A DNA stretch of 64,000 nt from Rhyzopertha dominica (Eukaryota; Arthropoda; Insecta; Coleoptera; Bostrichidae). The stretch spans positions 14,074,001-14,138,000 of the forward strand of contig QCXZ01000064.1 of assembly GCA_025024175.1 (NCBI GenBank), read 5' to 3'. Position 1 is the first letter of the stretch. Every line of letters starts with the position of its first letter. The notes below the pieces were generated by a model that saw nothing but the letters and a program-made list of their open reading frames with translations, was not told where the DNA came from and searched no databases. Below, piece by piece: positions 12,769 through 24,997 of this stretch. Made by a program: the position numbers and the translations under genes.

Positions 12769-13195
12769 CTGTAAGAAAACAAAAACAAATGTTAGTTAAC
12801 CTTTTGCTCTTTATCGGGAAATTCGGTTCAATTTGTTAGACAACCACAAATAACGTGAATGTAAATTTCTCAAAATTAAATGCATAAACGTTTATAGCAA
12901 TGAAACTTGTAAGAATTGGAAGCATTCGTGGATTTTGACAAATACACTATAGCAGATAAATGCTTCAATATTACAATACCTTTTCTAGTTTAATGCAATT
13001 TAGAATATACCTAAATAACTACTTATCAATGTTTAAAGCTGTCAAAATGCCTTCAATTTAACCTCATAAAATTTATCTTACAAGAAATAACATTTTGTTT
13101 AGTTGTATCTATTTAATTTCGCACAATATCCAAACAGCTATAATCATGAATTGTTACCAACTTCCGCTTTATTTGACTTAATTGTTCGTACTCAC
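12769..13195 (-). other. Short intron (427 bp) of the DPP-like gene
   Basis: Phase 0 intron between two propeller exons, with a good donor (GAC/GTGAGT) and a pyrimidine-rich acceptor. Nothing else is seen. Confidence 0.85.
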
Positions 13196-13423
13196 GTCAG
13201 TACAGTTGAATCCGTTTTTTGATCTGCACGTTACAGTAACGGATACGTTTTGTTTTCTGTTGAGCCAGACAATGGCCACATTGTTCTCGCCGAAAAAACT
13301 GGCGCTCGTTATGTAACTGTCTGGTTCCACACTATTCGTCGGCTTGATTTGCTGTGGAAAGAGGTACTTCGGTCTCGCCAAATTCACTATCCATACGGTT
13401 ACTTCAGGGTTTAGTGTTTCAGG
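13196..13423 (-). CDS. Dpp10: DPP-like exon: beta-propeller (middle blades)
   Basis: Residues 272-347, 76 whole codons. It opens at tttgtttcag/CCTGAA and closes at ACTGAC/GTGAGT, both phase 0. It reads PETLNPEVTVWIVNLARPK, continues with SYITSASFFGENNVAIVWLN and ends SKNGFNCTD. Joined to the previous exon it gives the conserved Y-P-K-(A/P)-x-x-x-N-P-x-(I/V)-x-(L/V)-x-(V/I)-(V/I)-(N/D)-L signature. W-L-N-R-x-Q-N matches the canonical strand after (A/S)-x-V-x-W. Sequons NVS and NCT are present. The exon is separated from the preceding one by a 16-kb intron and from the following one by only 427 bp. Confidence 0.93.
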
Positions 13424-16400
13424 CTGAAACAAAGAAACGATATTCTGTTTTCGTCGAATTGTTAACGCTTTGCATCAAATATAATAACTAGAAAGGCGGA
13501 AGTGAGTTGAATTATTGATTGAACACTTGTGGACATTTTTATGTCTCCACACTTAGTGTGTGGTCAGTCATTAATTTCTAGTTGGAACAGCAAATCACAA
13601 AAAATATAGTTCTGATTAGTAAAAGCATGATGTAAGATATAAGAGTGTGAAAACGTATCTCGAAACCATATGTTTCTATTGAAAAGATGCTATCGCAAAA
13701 CAACATTACGTGAAAAATACGCTAGGTGCATCATAATATCATTTTTTGACAATGAACATTACACAAACGAACTCGTGCCGAATTTAAATACAATTAATTT
13801 GTTTGAAACGCACAAAAGTGTTAAGCAACTTGTATTTAGTTTACAAGGGAGTTAAAGATTCTATATCGATGAGGTACGTTGATACTGTTTTGTTCTCCAA
13901 ACGTTACCGTTGACTTACTTCCGTTACCAAATCAAATAGACCGGGTGAAGTATTTATCTCGAGACGACATAATAACTTCAAACCAGTTATTTTATGAAAA
14001 AAGTTTTAAATTATATATTTATACTACGAAGAGGGAAATTGTACTATGAGGTCCATGTTCGGTTTTAGACGGGTCATTAGCCTTTCAAGCGTTACATCGG
14101 TTTTATTTTTATTTTAAACAGAACACCCGGCATATTATTACATTTTTGGTTTCCTTATTAATAGCACAATCCTTCCTCTATTTACCAGTGAAAATCACAT
14201 TTTGTTTTCTTTTTACATTCAGAGATATAGCAAATTTTCCCGAGCACTGCAAATGTTTTTTTCCACAAAATGTCAAGTATTATTATTATTATTATTATTA
14301 TTATCAATTATTATTTATTCAAGATGATACATATAGAGAAAATTAAATAAATAACATATGTATATGTGGAGTAAACTTAGTGTTACATTCTCTATGAATA
14401 GCAAGTTAAAATTCACAACTAAATTATGAAATTAAATTCAAGTGTTAATTCCAGCAGCATTCGCTTAATATTAACTATATGAAACCAGTTAATTACCTTT
14501 ATTGCAACATAAGAGAATGATGCGCAGAATAGGGGTGTAGAATGTCCAGTAATCGTAAAGGGATAAGTAGTCTGATATTTAAATTATAAATTGTTGTTAT
14601 AGCATTTTTAGTACAGGAATGCAAAATAACTTAACGCCTGAAGGACATATATAACACGTTTAAAACCGAACATGGGCCTTACAGTATACAGTTTCTCCTT
14701 TCATACAATAAAAATCTTATCTAAAACTTTTTTAAATTAAAATAAATAGTTTTTAAGTCATTTGGTCGTGACAACATAAATGCCTCACCCGATATATTTC
14801 CTTCTCTAACATAATTAAAATATTTGCAATAAAAATAGGTATAAATGATATTCAGCATCATGTAATACTAATATAAGATGCCCAGTTTAAAATAATAAAA
14901 TACGTTTATGTAACAGAAGTAACTGAATTGTGAAAATATTAAAAAGAAAGCCTAAAATTTATTTGTCGGTGTACATATCATCAATGATTAATTCGTATTC
15001 AACTTGCTTAATAAGCCCTACAATAATTAAATCATTAAAAATTTTTGAAATTTGTAATTTAATACTGAAGTTCACTACGCACAAAAAAAGTATGCGTCTA
15101 CTTATTAGTAACTAACCAATTTTAATCGATGTTTACATAATTGGATACTTGGTGATACAGAGGGCGGGCAGTTAAAAAATAAACTTGTTCTATTAAAAGA
15201 TAAAAAAAATATAAACGAGTTTTTACGGCGATATGAACTATCATTCTAAAACGACATTCTGCAGAGCTTTCCAGATACCGTCCAGTGTTTTAGTTCAATA
15301 CATGCGTTGTTCTAACGAATTAACTATAAAACATAACAATTTGACTGGCATCGGGAGATTTTTAGCTCTATGTCGCTATTTATTGCTTCGACTTCCGAAA
15401 GATATGTCTGGCTTATGTCTACGCTCTACGGTATTGACTACATCAAGGTGAATTTTTCTGTTCTTCTGTATATTTTAGTGTCCAGTACTATTTCACTATT
15501 TTTGACACAAGTATTTATTTTTCCATTACAATAGCCCACTCCAAACCAAGCTTAAACCAGTGATAATATATATTTTTCATTTGTTCTGCGCTTTGCGATG
15601 TGTAATGTTTTCATTACAAAAGCCCTCGCTTTTCATCTGATTTTCCAGATAGTTTTTCGGTCAACTCTCTCTTTTTTGGCCATTTAGAGTTAACTCGATG
15701 AATTTTCTTCCTGGATATTTTCAAAATCTTTCTTCTGGAATTACCATTATAGGTTTCCTTCTCAAATGCCCAGAAGGAATGAAGGAGTTTGGATACTCCT
15801 TTTGGAGAATCGTTGCTCGAAAAGTTTCTGTTTCTAAAGCGATTATAACTTTCACAATTTTTGGCAGATACACCGGTATACCGTTACCAAACATTCTCGG
15901 AGCCTGAATTTGAAAAACCGGGGTCACAAAACAAGTAGGCTGAACACTCTTATTTATTACGTCATAACATTGATGGTCAATGAAATGTATAATTGGCAGG
16001 AACAGTTCTTTCAATGAGGGCTGGCCATCCATCATTTTAAAATGCCAATATCATTACTTCCTTCATGATGGATGTGGACACAGAGGAAATCAATACCGCC
16101 TCTTACGTTTAGAGCTTTACGGCCTTATTTGCCGGACTTTCGTTCTTGAAGTAGGTACAATTACTGACCTTAGCATCACAAAGATAAAGCTATGAATAAG
16201 CTTAGCGAAGATAAAGCGTGCTTGTGGCACATTATCATTAATTCTGCAAAAGCTAAACTCGTCTAATTCCTTGAATTTCCCTGAAATTATTTATCAACAC
16301 GCTTTTTACTATCTGCCGGGCAAACAAACGGGTATTTGCTCTTCATTAGCTAACCGCTAAACTTCCCTAATTAATCTTCGAAACGGGGTAATTGTTGCGA

Positions 16401-17059
16401 ACACAATACCCGGGGCTCAAGGGCAGCAAACAGCAACGCTTTCTTCTACTGTAACACAATGTGTAATTTATGTCTACATAAATTGCTCGGAGAATTTTTA
16501 GATCTTACTGGAATTATTTATAACCACCATCCATCTTGGTAGGTGAAATTCGGGTATCTAAATGTGTTACATGGATAATGCGCATGAGAGTTGTTAATCG
16601 AACTAACTATGAGCAAGGCTGCAAAATTTAAATAAGTGTATTATGCTTAATCACAGGGGTGATACAAGATAAGAGGGAACCATATCTGTAAATCTCGTAA
16701 CTGTTAAAATAAGTAACTAATATAATTGGTTAGATTTGACGAGCAAAGTAAGTTGTTTTCTATTATTAAAAATAAGAGGCTTTATTAATAAATCAATTGA
16801 TCCTTATTTGAGTTTGCTGCAATAATATCATAGAATAGTAATGGAATGCAATAGGCATATAAGATAATGTTTACACAATAAATAATTACAGGAAAATATT
16901 CTGTTACATTATTGAACACATGCTAACAGAAGTCGTCGTAGTTCATACTTGAAGTGTTTATAAAATTTAATACTATTGTGGTGTTCTTTGCAGTCAGTTT
17001 TATGGAACGTCTTTTTACTCTTTAATGGAAAAAAATAATGTTTCACAAAAAAGACTATC
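13424..17059. other. Intron sequence with ATT microsatellite; unrecognised open frames at 15.7-16.0 kb
   Basis: Part of the 16-kb intron. A (TTA)n tract lies at about 14278-14304. At 15721-16035 the minus strand holds a 104-codon open frame, opposed by a 69-codon plus frame. Neither shows a motif I can name, and upstream or downstream splice context is not convincing. 16310-16440 is a GC-richer, non-repetitive block. Confidence 0.4.
14278..14304 (+). repeat. (TTA)n microsatellite
   Basis: About nine pure TTA/ATT units, in the 16-kb intron. Confidence 0.95.
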
Positions 17060-17084
17060 CTGTTAAATACGGAATATAAATAAT

Positions 17085-18735
17085 AATTGTTCTAAATAAA
17101 TATTCGAATTAAAACTATTGTTATATAAATCTGGCGGTATATTTTAGATACGTGAATGTTTCTATGCTTGTACCTATATTTACAAATAGTAACTCAAATT
17201 ATATAAAGAATATTCTATATTTAAAATAACCTTTAAGTTAAACAAGTATCCATTTAATTTGCAACTTTTTTGCGTTTCTTGATTTTTTGTGATAGTTATA
17301 TTTTTGATTGTTTACATATTTCTTCGTGCCGAAATATATAACCTAAGTGAATGTTGAATATAAAAGATTGTTTAGTTTCAGGCATACTGTGTGCTTTAAA
17401 ATAAACTTGCTACTTATTATTTACTATTAAACAGTTTCACTTTCACGCACGTTTGTTAGATTTAAATATTTGCCTTATTTGATACAAACTATTCTCTATA
17501 TATAATAAATTGCTGTTGTAGGTACTTTATTTCTGCGATACATTATTTTTGCAATACTTTGTTTCTTGGATATATTCATTTTCAAATATTCATACAAATT
17601 GTGGCACCACATACTGGAAATTAAGATTGCGGATATTTCACCTACCACTGCTTTTACTTTTAGGCAAAGTTGAGCTGCGATGGCGCTAGATGGCGAGAGG
17701 TGTGCGTGGTTTGTAGAAGGTTGCCAGTGTCAGAGTAATGAAGTTTTGGATAAAGTAACAGACTTTTGCAGAATGGTCATGAGGTAATATATCGGCTTGA
17801 AAAGTAACTGTATCTATTACAATAGTATTAGCAGTGGTAATTCTCCACAAACCACGGATACTGTCTAGCCGCCCAACCTTGTCTAAGAGCAAAAGCAGTA
17901 GTACCTGAAATATCCGCAAGCTTATTTTCCAATAAGTGACGCCAAAATTTGTACGATTGTTTGAAAATGAATGTATCCGATAAATAAAGTATAGCAGAAA
18001 TAATGTATCGCAAAAATAATAATAAGTAAATAATAAAAATATAACTATTTATATAAATTGTGTTACTATCTGTAAATGTGCAGACACTGAAATATTCAAA
18101 TATAATATCTAGAATACACCGGTAGATTTATACAACAATAATTTTAATTCAAATATTTCTGTAGAAACATTATTTGTATTCTGTATTACCAATATAGTTT
18201 ATTGTTGTGATACTTTATGCTTTCTTTGATTACATATTGGAACCGTGTTTTCAGCTTATATATTTAGGTATAATTTAAAATGCGTGGCTAACACAAACAA
18301 TAGTTTTATTTCAAAGAGCTATTTTGAATGTTGTATTGAATTCTGCCTTTAAATATTAGTGTTAATTTTTGTGATACATTATTATTTTAATAGCAATATA
18401 ACCAACTCGCATTAACTTGTTTGTACTTTAAACTGGAAACTTTTATTCTTTTAAACCTTGATTTTAGGCAGCAGCAAATACTACAGAATAACGGTACTTT
18501 CCCTAGTAAAATGATAAGCCAGCGCCAAATTAACTCGATACTTGTCTAGTTCGAAGAGAATTTTGGCGATAGAATTATTGCGTTTGCGATTTGCGCTCGT
18601 ATATATAAAAGTTAATGTATCTAAAATATATCACCAGATTTATACAAAAATAAATTTTAATCGAACATTTCTTTAGAAACATTATTTACATTCCGTATTA
18701 ACAGAATAATTTATTTTTGTAAAACATTTGTTTTG
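17085..18735. repeat. AT-rich inverted and tandem repeat cluster
   Basis: Two inverted arms of about 130 bp, 17535-17664 and 17881-18011, read alike on opposite strands (left GCGATACATTATTTTTGC, GCGGATATTTCA; the right arm matches on the minus strand). They flank a GC-richer 216-bp centre. Further out, a segment containing CCAGATTTATA occurs inverted at about 17100-17160 (minus strand) and directly at about 18100-18210 and 18612-18730, the last two as a diverged direct repeat about 515 bp apart. No coding capacity is seen. It resembles a foldback or satellite-like element. Confidence 0.6.
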
Positions 18736-21700
18736 TTTCTGATAAAGAGTAAAACGGCTTTCCATACAGTACAGTAAATGAGGTTACCGCGTTGCCGAGT
18801 TTAGTGGTAATACCTATATGTTATCTCTTTTTGAGATTTCTTAACATAATCGAATTTCTCTATGTAAATCTTTGCAACATTGTATTTTAGAGCATTTTTG
18901 AAAACCATTGCCCAAATGCATTTAAACAAGCGATGAAAACTTTCCCTGCTCCTTCATGTTCTATTACGTTCAGTATTACAAACGGGTCAACCACAAACTA
19001 AGAATTATCATATTTTACTACACCATTGGGCATTACTACTGTATAATAGAATCAAAATTGCACTCAAAATAGATTCCCACGGGCATCCTTCTTTACCGCT
19101 TTCAATTCTGAAAATATCCATTTACATCTCACTTAGTCTAACTCGCGACTTCATTGAAATACCTGCATTGAAAGCTCTTTCAATTTTTAGCTGTCAAGCA
19201 GATATAGCTTAAATTGTGGGCGGTAAAGCGTTAAGGCCTGTGCTGCTCCTTAATAAATGAAAATATATAAACATCGTTGGCGAAGTTCATTAAGGCAAAC
19301 TTACGCGCCCCAGGGACAAACTGATGAGATGCTATTAGGCTTCTTTTAGTTGTAGCGCCTACAGCATTGCGCCACATCTTCATCTGGATGGCTGATAATT
19401 GTGGTTTATATTTAATAGTCTAGTAGAAACCAAGCTATGTATAGCTGTTTCAGCGGTAAACGTTTCGCTTTTAAAATAACGTGACTTCTATGGCTTAACC
19501 ACTTTTATACAGGCTTTGAAATTAGGATGTTATTATGCATAATATTTTGTTACAGATTACAGTTACAGATCCGGAGTAATTTAATTTAAGGATGTGCTAT
19601 TGTTATAGGTAATGTTGGTCCATGTTGTTGAAATTGAGATAAATCGTTGTAATTAAGTATTGCACGGCATCAAGTTTTCATGTCACACTTGTGTGAAACA
19701 TTGAATTTATTAGTTTACTGTCAAATCGAGGAACAATTAGGTTTAGCTGCACCGTATTCCCGAAAGCAAAGAGGTTGGTTGTAGAGTATATGGAAAATTA
19801 AGATATAATTTTTGAACAATCGATATGTCAAACATACCAAAGATGCAAAAGCTTCCGATGTGCAACATTGTTTTGCTGAAGCGATGGGTTAATATACCTA
19901 ACTGTGTGACTGTTGGTTCTTTAGTATTAGATTAAGTGGAGCTTGGGTTTGTTTGAATTAATTAATCTAGTACAACCTGTTTATGAACTAGTCATCTACT
20001 CATGCCAACTTTGAGCTCAGGTTTTACCCGAGCGCTTTAGAACATAAAATTATTTTACCTCAGTCGTTCAGTTTTTCCAACATTTTTTAGACCCACATAT
20101 TTAACAGCAACGGCANTCATAATTGGTTTATTATTAAGCATTATTATTATTAAGCATGCATTAAGTATCTATTGGAAAAAATAAATACGCAGTTTTCCAA
20201 ATACATAGTTCCAAAACTATGACAGGTGCAATCATATTATTTATGAGTGCATATTGCAACATAATCAAATGCCATTGTCACATAATCTACTATATCAGTT
20301 TGAAAACTTTACTTCATGGAACGTGATTAATTTAGAAAATACGATTCCAAGATTGGCCAATACTGTACCATTACTTTGTTAATTTTCTTATTTTGCAGGA
20401 TACCAGTTCAATGACAGTTGTATATTAGACGTTTCAGGTTTTTCCCCAATTCTCCAATGGCTTGTAATTCTTGGTTGTCAAAGATATCCAAAAGTGGAAA
20501 CGTCTTAGCAGTTTTTAGCGTAGAATAATCATCCACTTCTTTAATTATTACATAAATAGTTGGCTCGACAAGTACGCCTTAAAAAACTTTATAAAAGTCT
20601 CAAAAAAACGAAGAGGACGCGTGCTAGCTCTAACATTAGTAGGCACACTTTTAACGAACAACTAATTTGAGACAAATTATTATCAATTTATTGTCAAAAA
20701 GGTCACTCATATTTTTCATAAGAAACTAAAATATGCAATATTTAGGGCGATCTTTTTGCGTAAATTGCTAATTTTCACTTTTATGCTGTAATGTAAAGAA
20801 CATAAAGCACCATATTGTATTACAAATATTTGAACTGCGCCATCCACCCTTCAGCCTTAATAAGTGCGTGTGCGCGGAATCCTTGAACATTGTGATGCCG
20901 AAACAGATACACGTAAACAAAATATCCATTTGCTTCCTGCGTAATATGAGAAGGGTGATCAACTGTTTTGTGTCGCTGAGAATCAAGGCTGTCTTCTTTT
21001 GTTAAGTATGCATCATATTTCATTCGAAACATTTGCTGTGGATGTGAACGGGGCTTTCAACCGCCGTTGCTTAGTATGCGTGGGACGAAGCGTAACAAAA
21101 AGGGTTTGGCACTACAGGCTGTTTTTGTTTCGACTCAAAGTAGGGCACCCCATAAATTCAATATAGGGACTTAATAAAATATAATTAAAATGATTTGGTT
21201 AGGATACCGATATAAAAAGTCAATTTCATTGGACTATTTATGATTATCAAACAATTCCCAGATGCTGATTTCACAAAATGTTTGAATAACTATAATGAAG
21301 GAAAAATATTCGTACCTTTAGAAACCCTGTATACTAAACGTATTTTGAAGTTTATTATTGTACTTGAGTAACACCAAACGCATGTGCATAATAGGTTGTA
21401 TTCAGGCAGTCATTTTCAAAAGAACATGATTGAGCATAAAATACCCTCTGCGAAACCTGCTCTTTTCATTCTACGTCACGTTAAAGTAGAACTATTTTGC
21501 TAATATTATACTTGCTAGATCTTGAAAATCGCTAGGTACTCGTATGTTGAAATTTCAACTATCAAATTTTTCTATTTACACCTGTTTTTGATTTATGCAT
21601 CACACAGAAAAACATCTCCATTCTAGGTCACAGTAAACCTGGATTTGCGCTTCTAATTATACTTACAATTTCTTAACTTAAAATTGAATGTAGCTTAATA

Positions 21701-22080
21701 CGATAGTATTTCTAGAAATCGTCATAATTATTAAAAACCACCACGCCATAAACCAAATGGTCAACAGTAAAAGATGTGTTATTTAGGGATATCATGCAAA
21801 ACTGAAATGATAAAATAAAAAATAGACTGTTCCTCTCTAATGTAAAGTTTGCTAGATAATTTTAGTTCTAAGGTATAATAAAATATCACTTTTTGTTCCC
21901 TTTATATTGTATTTTGTTCGTTGACGACAAAAATGTTTACTATTTTGTTTAAAATTAGCCACCCTATTTTCTCCACAGAGTATTACCCCCTTCAAGAAAA
22001 AAGATGTGTCTACGTCAGTGCACTAAAGCACCCAAATTTCAAGTCACTTAAAAAAAACATCAAACGTCATTCAAGTTTTC
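18736..22080. other. Intron sequence, no gene recognised
   Basis: AT-rich. One undetermined base lies at 20116. Two overlapping minus-strand frames at 20768-21032 show no recognisable motif. Confidence 0.45.
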
Positions 22081-22095
22081 TTTCATAAACGTGAT

Positions 22096-22212
22096 GTTGG
22101 TATCTTCAGTTGTATACTTCGTAGCATGTAACAGCTGCAACATCGTGTGGACTGGGCAAACCAAACGAGGTTTGAAAAAAAGAGCAGAACAACACCAAAC
22201 TGTTATGTAACA
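22096..22212 (+). pseudogene. Penelope-like element GIY-YIG domain remnant
   Basis: Plus-strand frame reads SVVYFVACNSCNIVWTGQT then KRGLKKRAEQHQ before a stop. This is the G-V-Y-x-(I/F)-x-C-x-x-C-x-x-x-Y-(I/V)-G-Q-T-x-R-x-x-x-x-R-x-x-E-H pattern of the GIY-YIG endonuclease that ends Penelope-like ORFs. The first motif is V-V-Y and the second V-W-T-G, so it is degenerate. No reverse-transcriptase segment is recognised next to it. Confidence 0.7.
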
Positions 22213-22621
22213 TGATAAATATAAAAAATATTTTAGAAGATCATTCCTTTGAAATGTCAAAATTCTGGATAAAGGACAAAATACAAATTACAGATAATTA
22301 ACATCAAAAGTAATAATCAAAGCAGCAAGATTTATTAAAACTTTTGGAAAAAATATAAACAAAAAGTGAACAATAGACAGTAACATCAGATTTCAGTACG
22401 GAATGTTTCATATTAAGTTTTAGAAATAGATTAAAGTTGTCATGTTTTTGACGCTTGACACTTATCAAGCACTGTTCGGATTTCTGGTGCTTAAACGTCA
22501 ATTTATCAGTGCAAGATAACATGAAGGACAGTCTGCTGAACATATGTGTGGCTTGATTACTATGATATAAAATAGGCTCACTTATTAGTAAATCAAGGTA
22601 GCACATAACCTTAGTGTCTAA

Positions 22622-23115
22622 TTAGGCTTTTTAGAACACGTGACTTTTGAGCGACTGCCAGGGGGCAAATTTCAAAACGATGCAGCTTCTAGTGCGCTGT
22701 CATAGAAACCCCATTACTTAATGCCAACGTCAGTCGCTAGAGCTAGGACATTCGATTAAATTCAAATCGTTCAATCAATCGCGTAGATTCGGATCATTCA
22801 AGTCGTTCATAAGGATGGTGAATTGAAAGTGACAGCGGTGTCTCCTGTCTCGCCACAGCATATAAATATGCTGTCATGCTGTTTTCTCGTCGTGTGCTGT
22901 CGTCAGCCGTTAACCATGTACGACGCACGAACGACGCTGATTCATTAGCTGTGAGCCAAATCAAGGCACGAGGCATTCAATTTGAACGACTTGGTCATGA
23001 AGGACCCAACTCTATCAGCCACGCGTCCGTTTCCAGGGTTTCGCAGGCGCGTCCCATGCGTGCGCTTTTTGCCCCCTGGACGCCATATTGGATGACGTAA
23101 TCTTAAAAAGCCTAA
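22622..23115. mobile_element. MITE-like element with inverted ends TTAGGCTTTTTA
   Basis: The left end TTAGGCTTTTTAGAACACGT (22622) is matched inverted by the right end ending at 23115 (minus strand TTAGGCTTTTTAAGATTACG). Both sides also carry CAGGGGGCAAA about 40-50 bases in. The interior (about 490 bp) is CpG-richer than its surroundings and has small open frames without motifs. Probably non-autonomous. Confidence 0.6.
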
Positions 23116-23123
23116 TATGTTTG

Positions 23124-24025
23124 TATTAGGCTGTCCAGAACACGTATTTGTCATCCAGCCGCCATCTTTAAATGCCCTAATAATATGGGAAAAACAGTTC
23201 GTTTTGGAGAGTCAGTTGCTTTTCTGGGTATATTATTATTTGTATTTATAAGTTGTTATAATAAAACAATAATTATACGATGACACCACAAACAAGATAT
23301 TTATTTAATTACTGTTGCAAGTGCAGCATTTATTGTTATGCATATTATACTTAGCAATAAACATAAAGAAATAAATAAAAAAGGTGGTGGATCACACAAT
23401 AATATCAAATGGTACTAATATTGTTTTTACCAATTGGCACTGCAATGAGTTCCGTCCACACTGAGCACCGCTTGCGCGTAAAACCCTTTGATGTTTCCGA
23501 CAAGCCACGGAACGCGTTCGCGCGTGCTCAAACGTTGCGAGCATATTTTCGCGCAAGCTGTTCGTGCGCGTAAATCTGCTCTAGTCAGTACGGAGCTTAA
23601 ACAGTTCGTCCGCGACCGACCCACCTCTACGTAATTTAGGTTATGTTTAAAATGCATGTCTATGCTGTGCTGTCTACACCTCAACTAACTGCAGATAGTA
23701 CTATTTCGCTGTCATTACAGCTCATCAGTGCGGTTTAGGTTTAGTGTAGACAACACGGCATAGAACTGGTTTTGCTTATATACCAAAGCAATGGTATGAT
23801 GAAAGTGCCGTGGGGGCCTGCTGTCAAATTGAAGTATGCAGTTGCATGCCAATTTGTCAGGCTACAGGTCACTTCCTTTAGGAAGTAGTTCCCGTTAAGG
23901 CAGCTAGGCGGCTTTGTCATCATGTCAGTGTAATGCTGACAGATGGCATTGCCATCCTAAATTCTCACTTAAGTTATGTTTGTCATCCAGCCGCCATTTT
24001 TGACAGCATTCTGGATAGGCTAATA
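23124..24025. mobile_element. Related element with ends TATTAGGCTGTCC / GGATAGGCTAATA
   Basis: It starts 9 bp after the preceding element. The left end TATTAGGCTGTCCAGAACAC resembles the right end on the minus strand (TATTAGCCTATCCAGAATGC). The motif GTCATCCAGCCGCCAT occurs near both ends in direct orientation (23151 and 23982). The left 59 bp is itself bounded by TATTAGG and CCTAATA. The interior (23430-23620) is CpG-rich. It may be two nested members of one family. Confidence 0.45.
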
Positions 24026-24420
24026 GTCTGTGAGATGAAAGTTGAGCCCACGTCACGATTTCGCGAATCAAGCACCGACAACTAATTTTACTATTGTGCC
24101 GTTCATGATTTCGTTGCTTATATGGAGTGGAATTAAGGACGTACGTCTCCTGCGGATTAGACATACGTGCCCATTTATCACTCTTTCTAAGTGGTGGTCA
24201 TGATGTAGATGCTGCGCGAACGTATGTCGTCAACTAATGTCATCACTGACATTTCATCAGTGGCGTTGTTTTATTTGTATTGTAGTGATTGCCTCGTGGT
24301 TTGTTTTGTGGTCTTGCACACATTTAAACATTTTATTTAACCTGTAGTGAGTGCAGTTTATAATAAAAGAACTTGTGTAAGTAGGCGTTCTCGCCCATCA
24401 AGCGAGAGTTGGTGTTTATA

Positions 24421-24997
24421 GATGAAACTTGGGTATTTGAAAAGGGTGAAGCCCATAACTGCTGCAGGACACTGATCTCTAAATAACTGGATGTCGCTTA
24501 CACACCAAAATACATGTAAATTATTTGTGATGGATTTACGCCACTTTAGCACCTAGCCGCTGGTCCTTGTACTAAAATTTTGACAAAGGTTCGCTTCTGC
24601 GGTAAATATAACGTTAATGATTGACGGTTAAAATCGTGAACTCATCATCTGTCTGCAGATTTCCAAGAGATGATCGTTGTAGTGTTTGAGTAAGAAACAT
24701 GTACCGTACAAACTGGATGTTACGTTTACTCATAACCATATTATATAGTTAAGGATCTAAGTTATTTAGAGATCAGTGTGCATGGACCTACGCACGGATC
24801 CGTGAGTGGTTGGAGATGCGTGGCGTTCTCGTGGCCAACAGTACTTAAGGCCGAGAAGCTGGCATTGGCCAAAGAACATACTTCAGCTAAGCAATATGTA
24901 GTAGATGAGTACCTTAGATAAGGTGATTCGCCTGCCGCTGTACCACTGCCATTTCAGTGCTATTGATTCGATCTGGGCACAGGTAAGACAACATGTT
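24421..24997 (+). pseudogene. DDE transposase remnant (insect Tc1/mariner superfamily)
   Basis: Plus strand reads IDETWVFEKGEAHNC (about 24418-24465), then KAEKLALAKEHTSAKQYVVD (about 24847-24906), then IRLPLYHCHFSAIDSIWAQV (24923-24984). This matches a common arthropod transposase layout: Y-x-D-E-T-W, K-x-E-L-x-x-L, Y-x-V-D, and L-R-L-P-P-Y-H-C-x-x-N-P-I-E-x-x-W-x-x-V-K. N-P-I-E reads S-A-I-D. Intervening frames are broken. It sits just right of the TATTAGG elements and might once have mobilised them. Confidence 0.7.

Noticed and set aside
20768..21032. Transposase in two overlapping minus frames
   Set aside because: Neither frame shows a catalytic or zinc-binding pattern; similarity could not be argued by eye.
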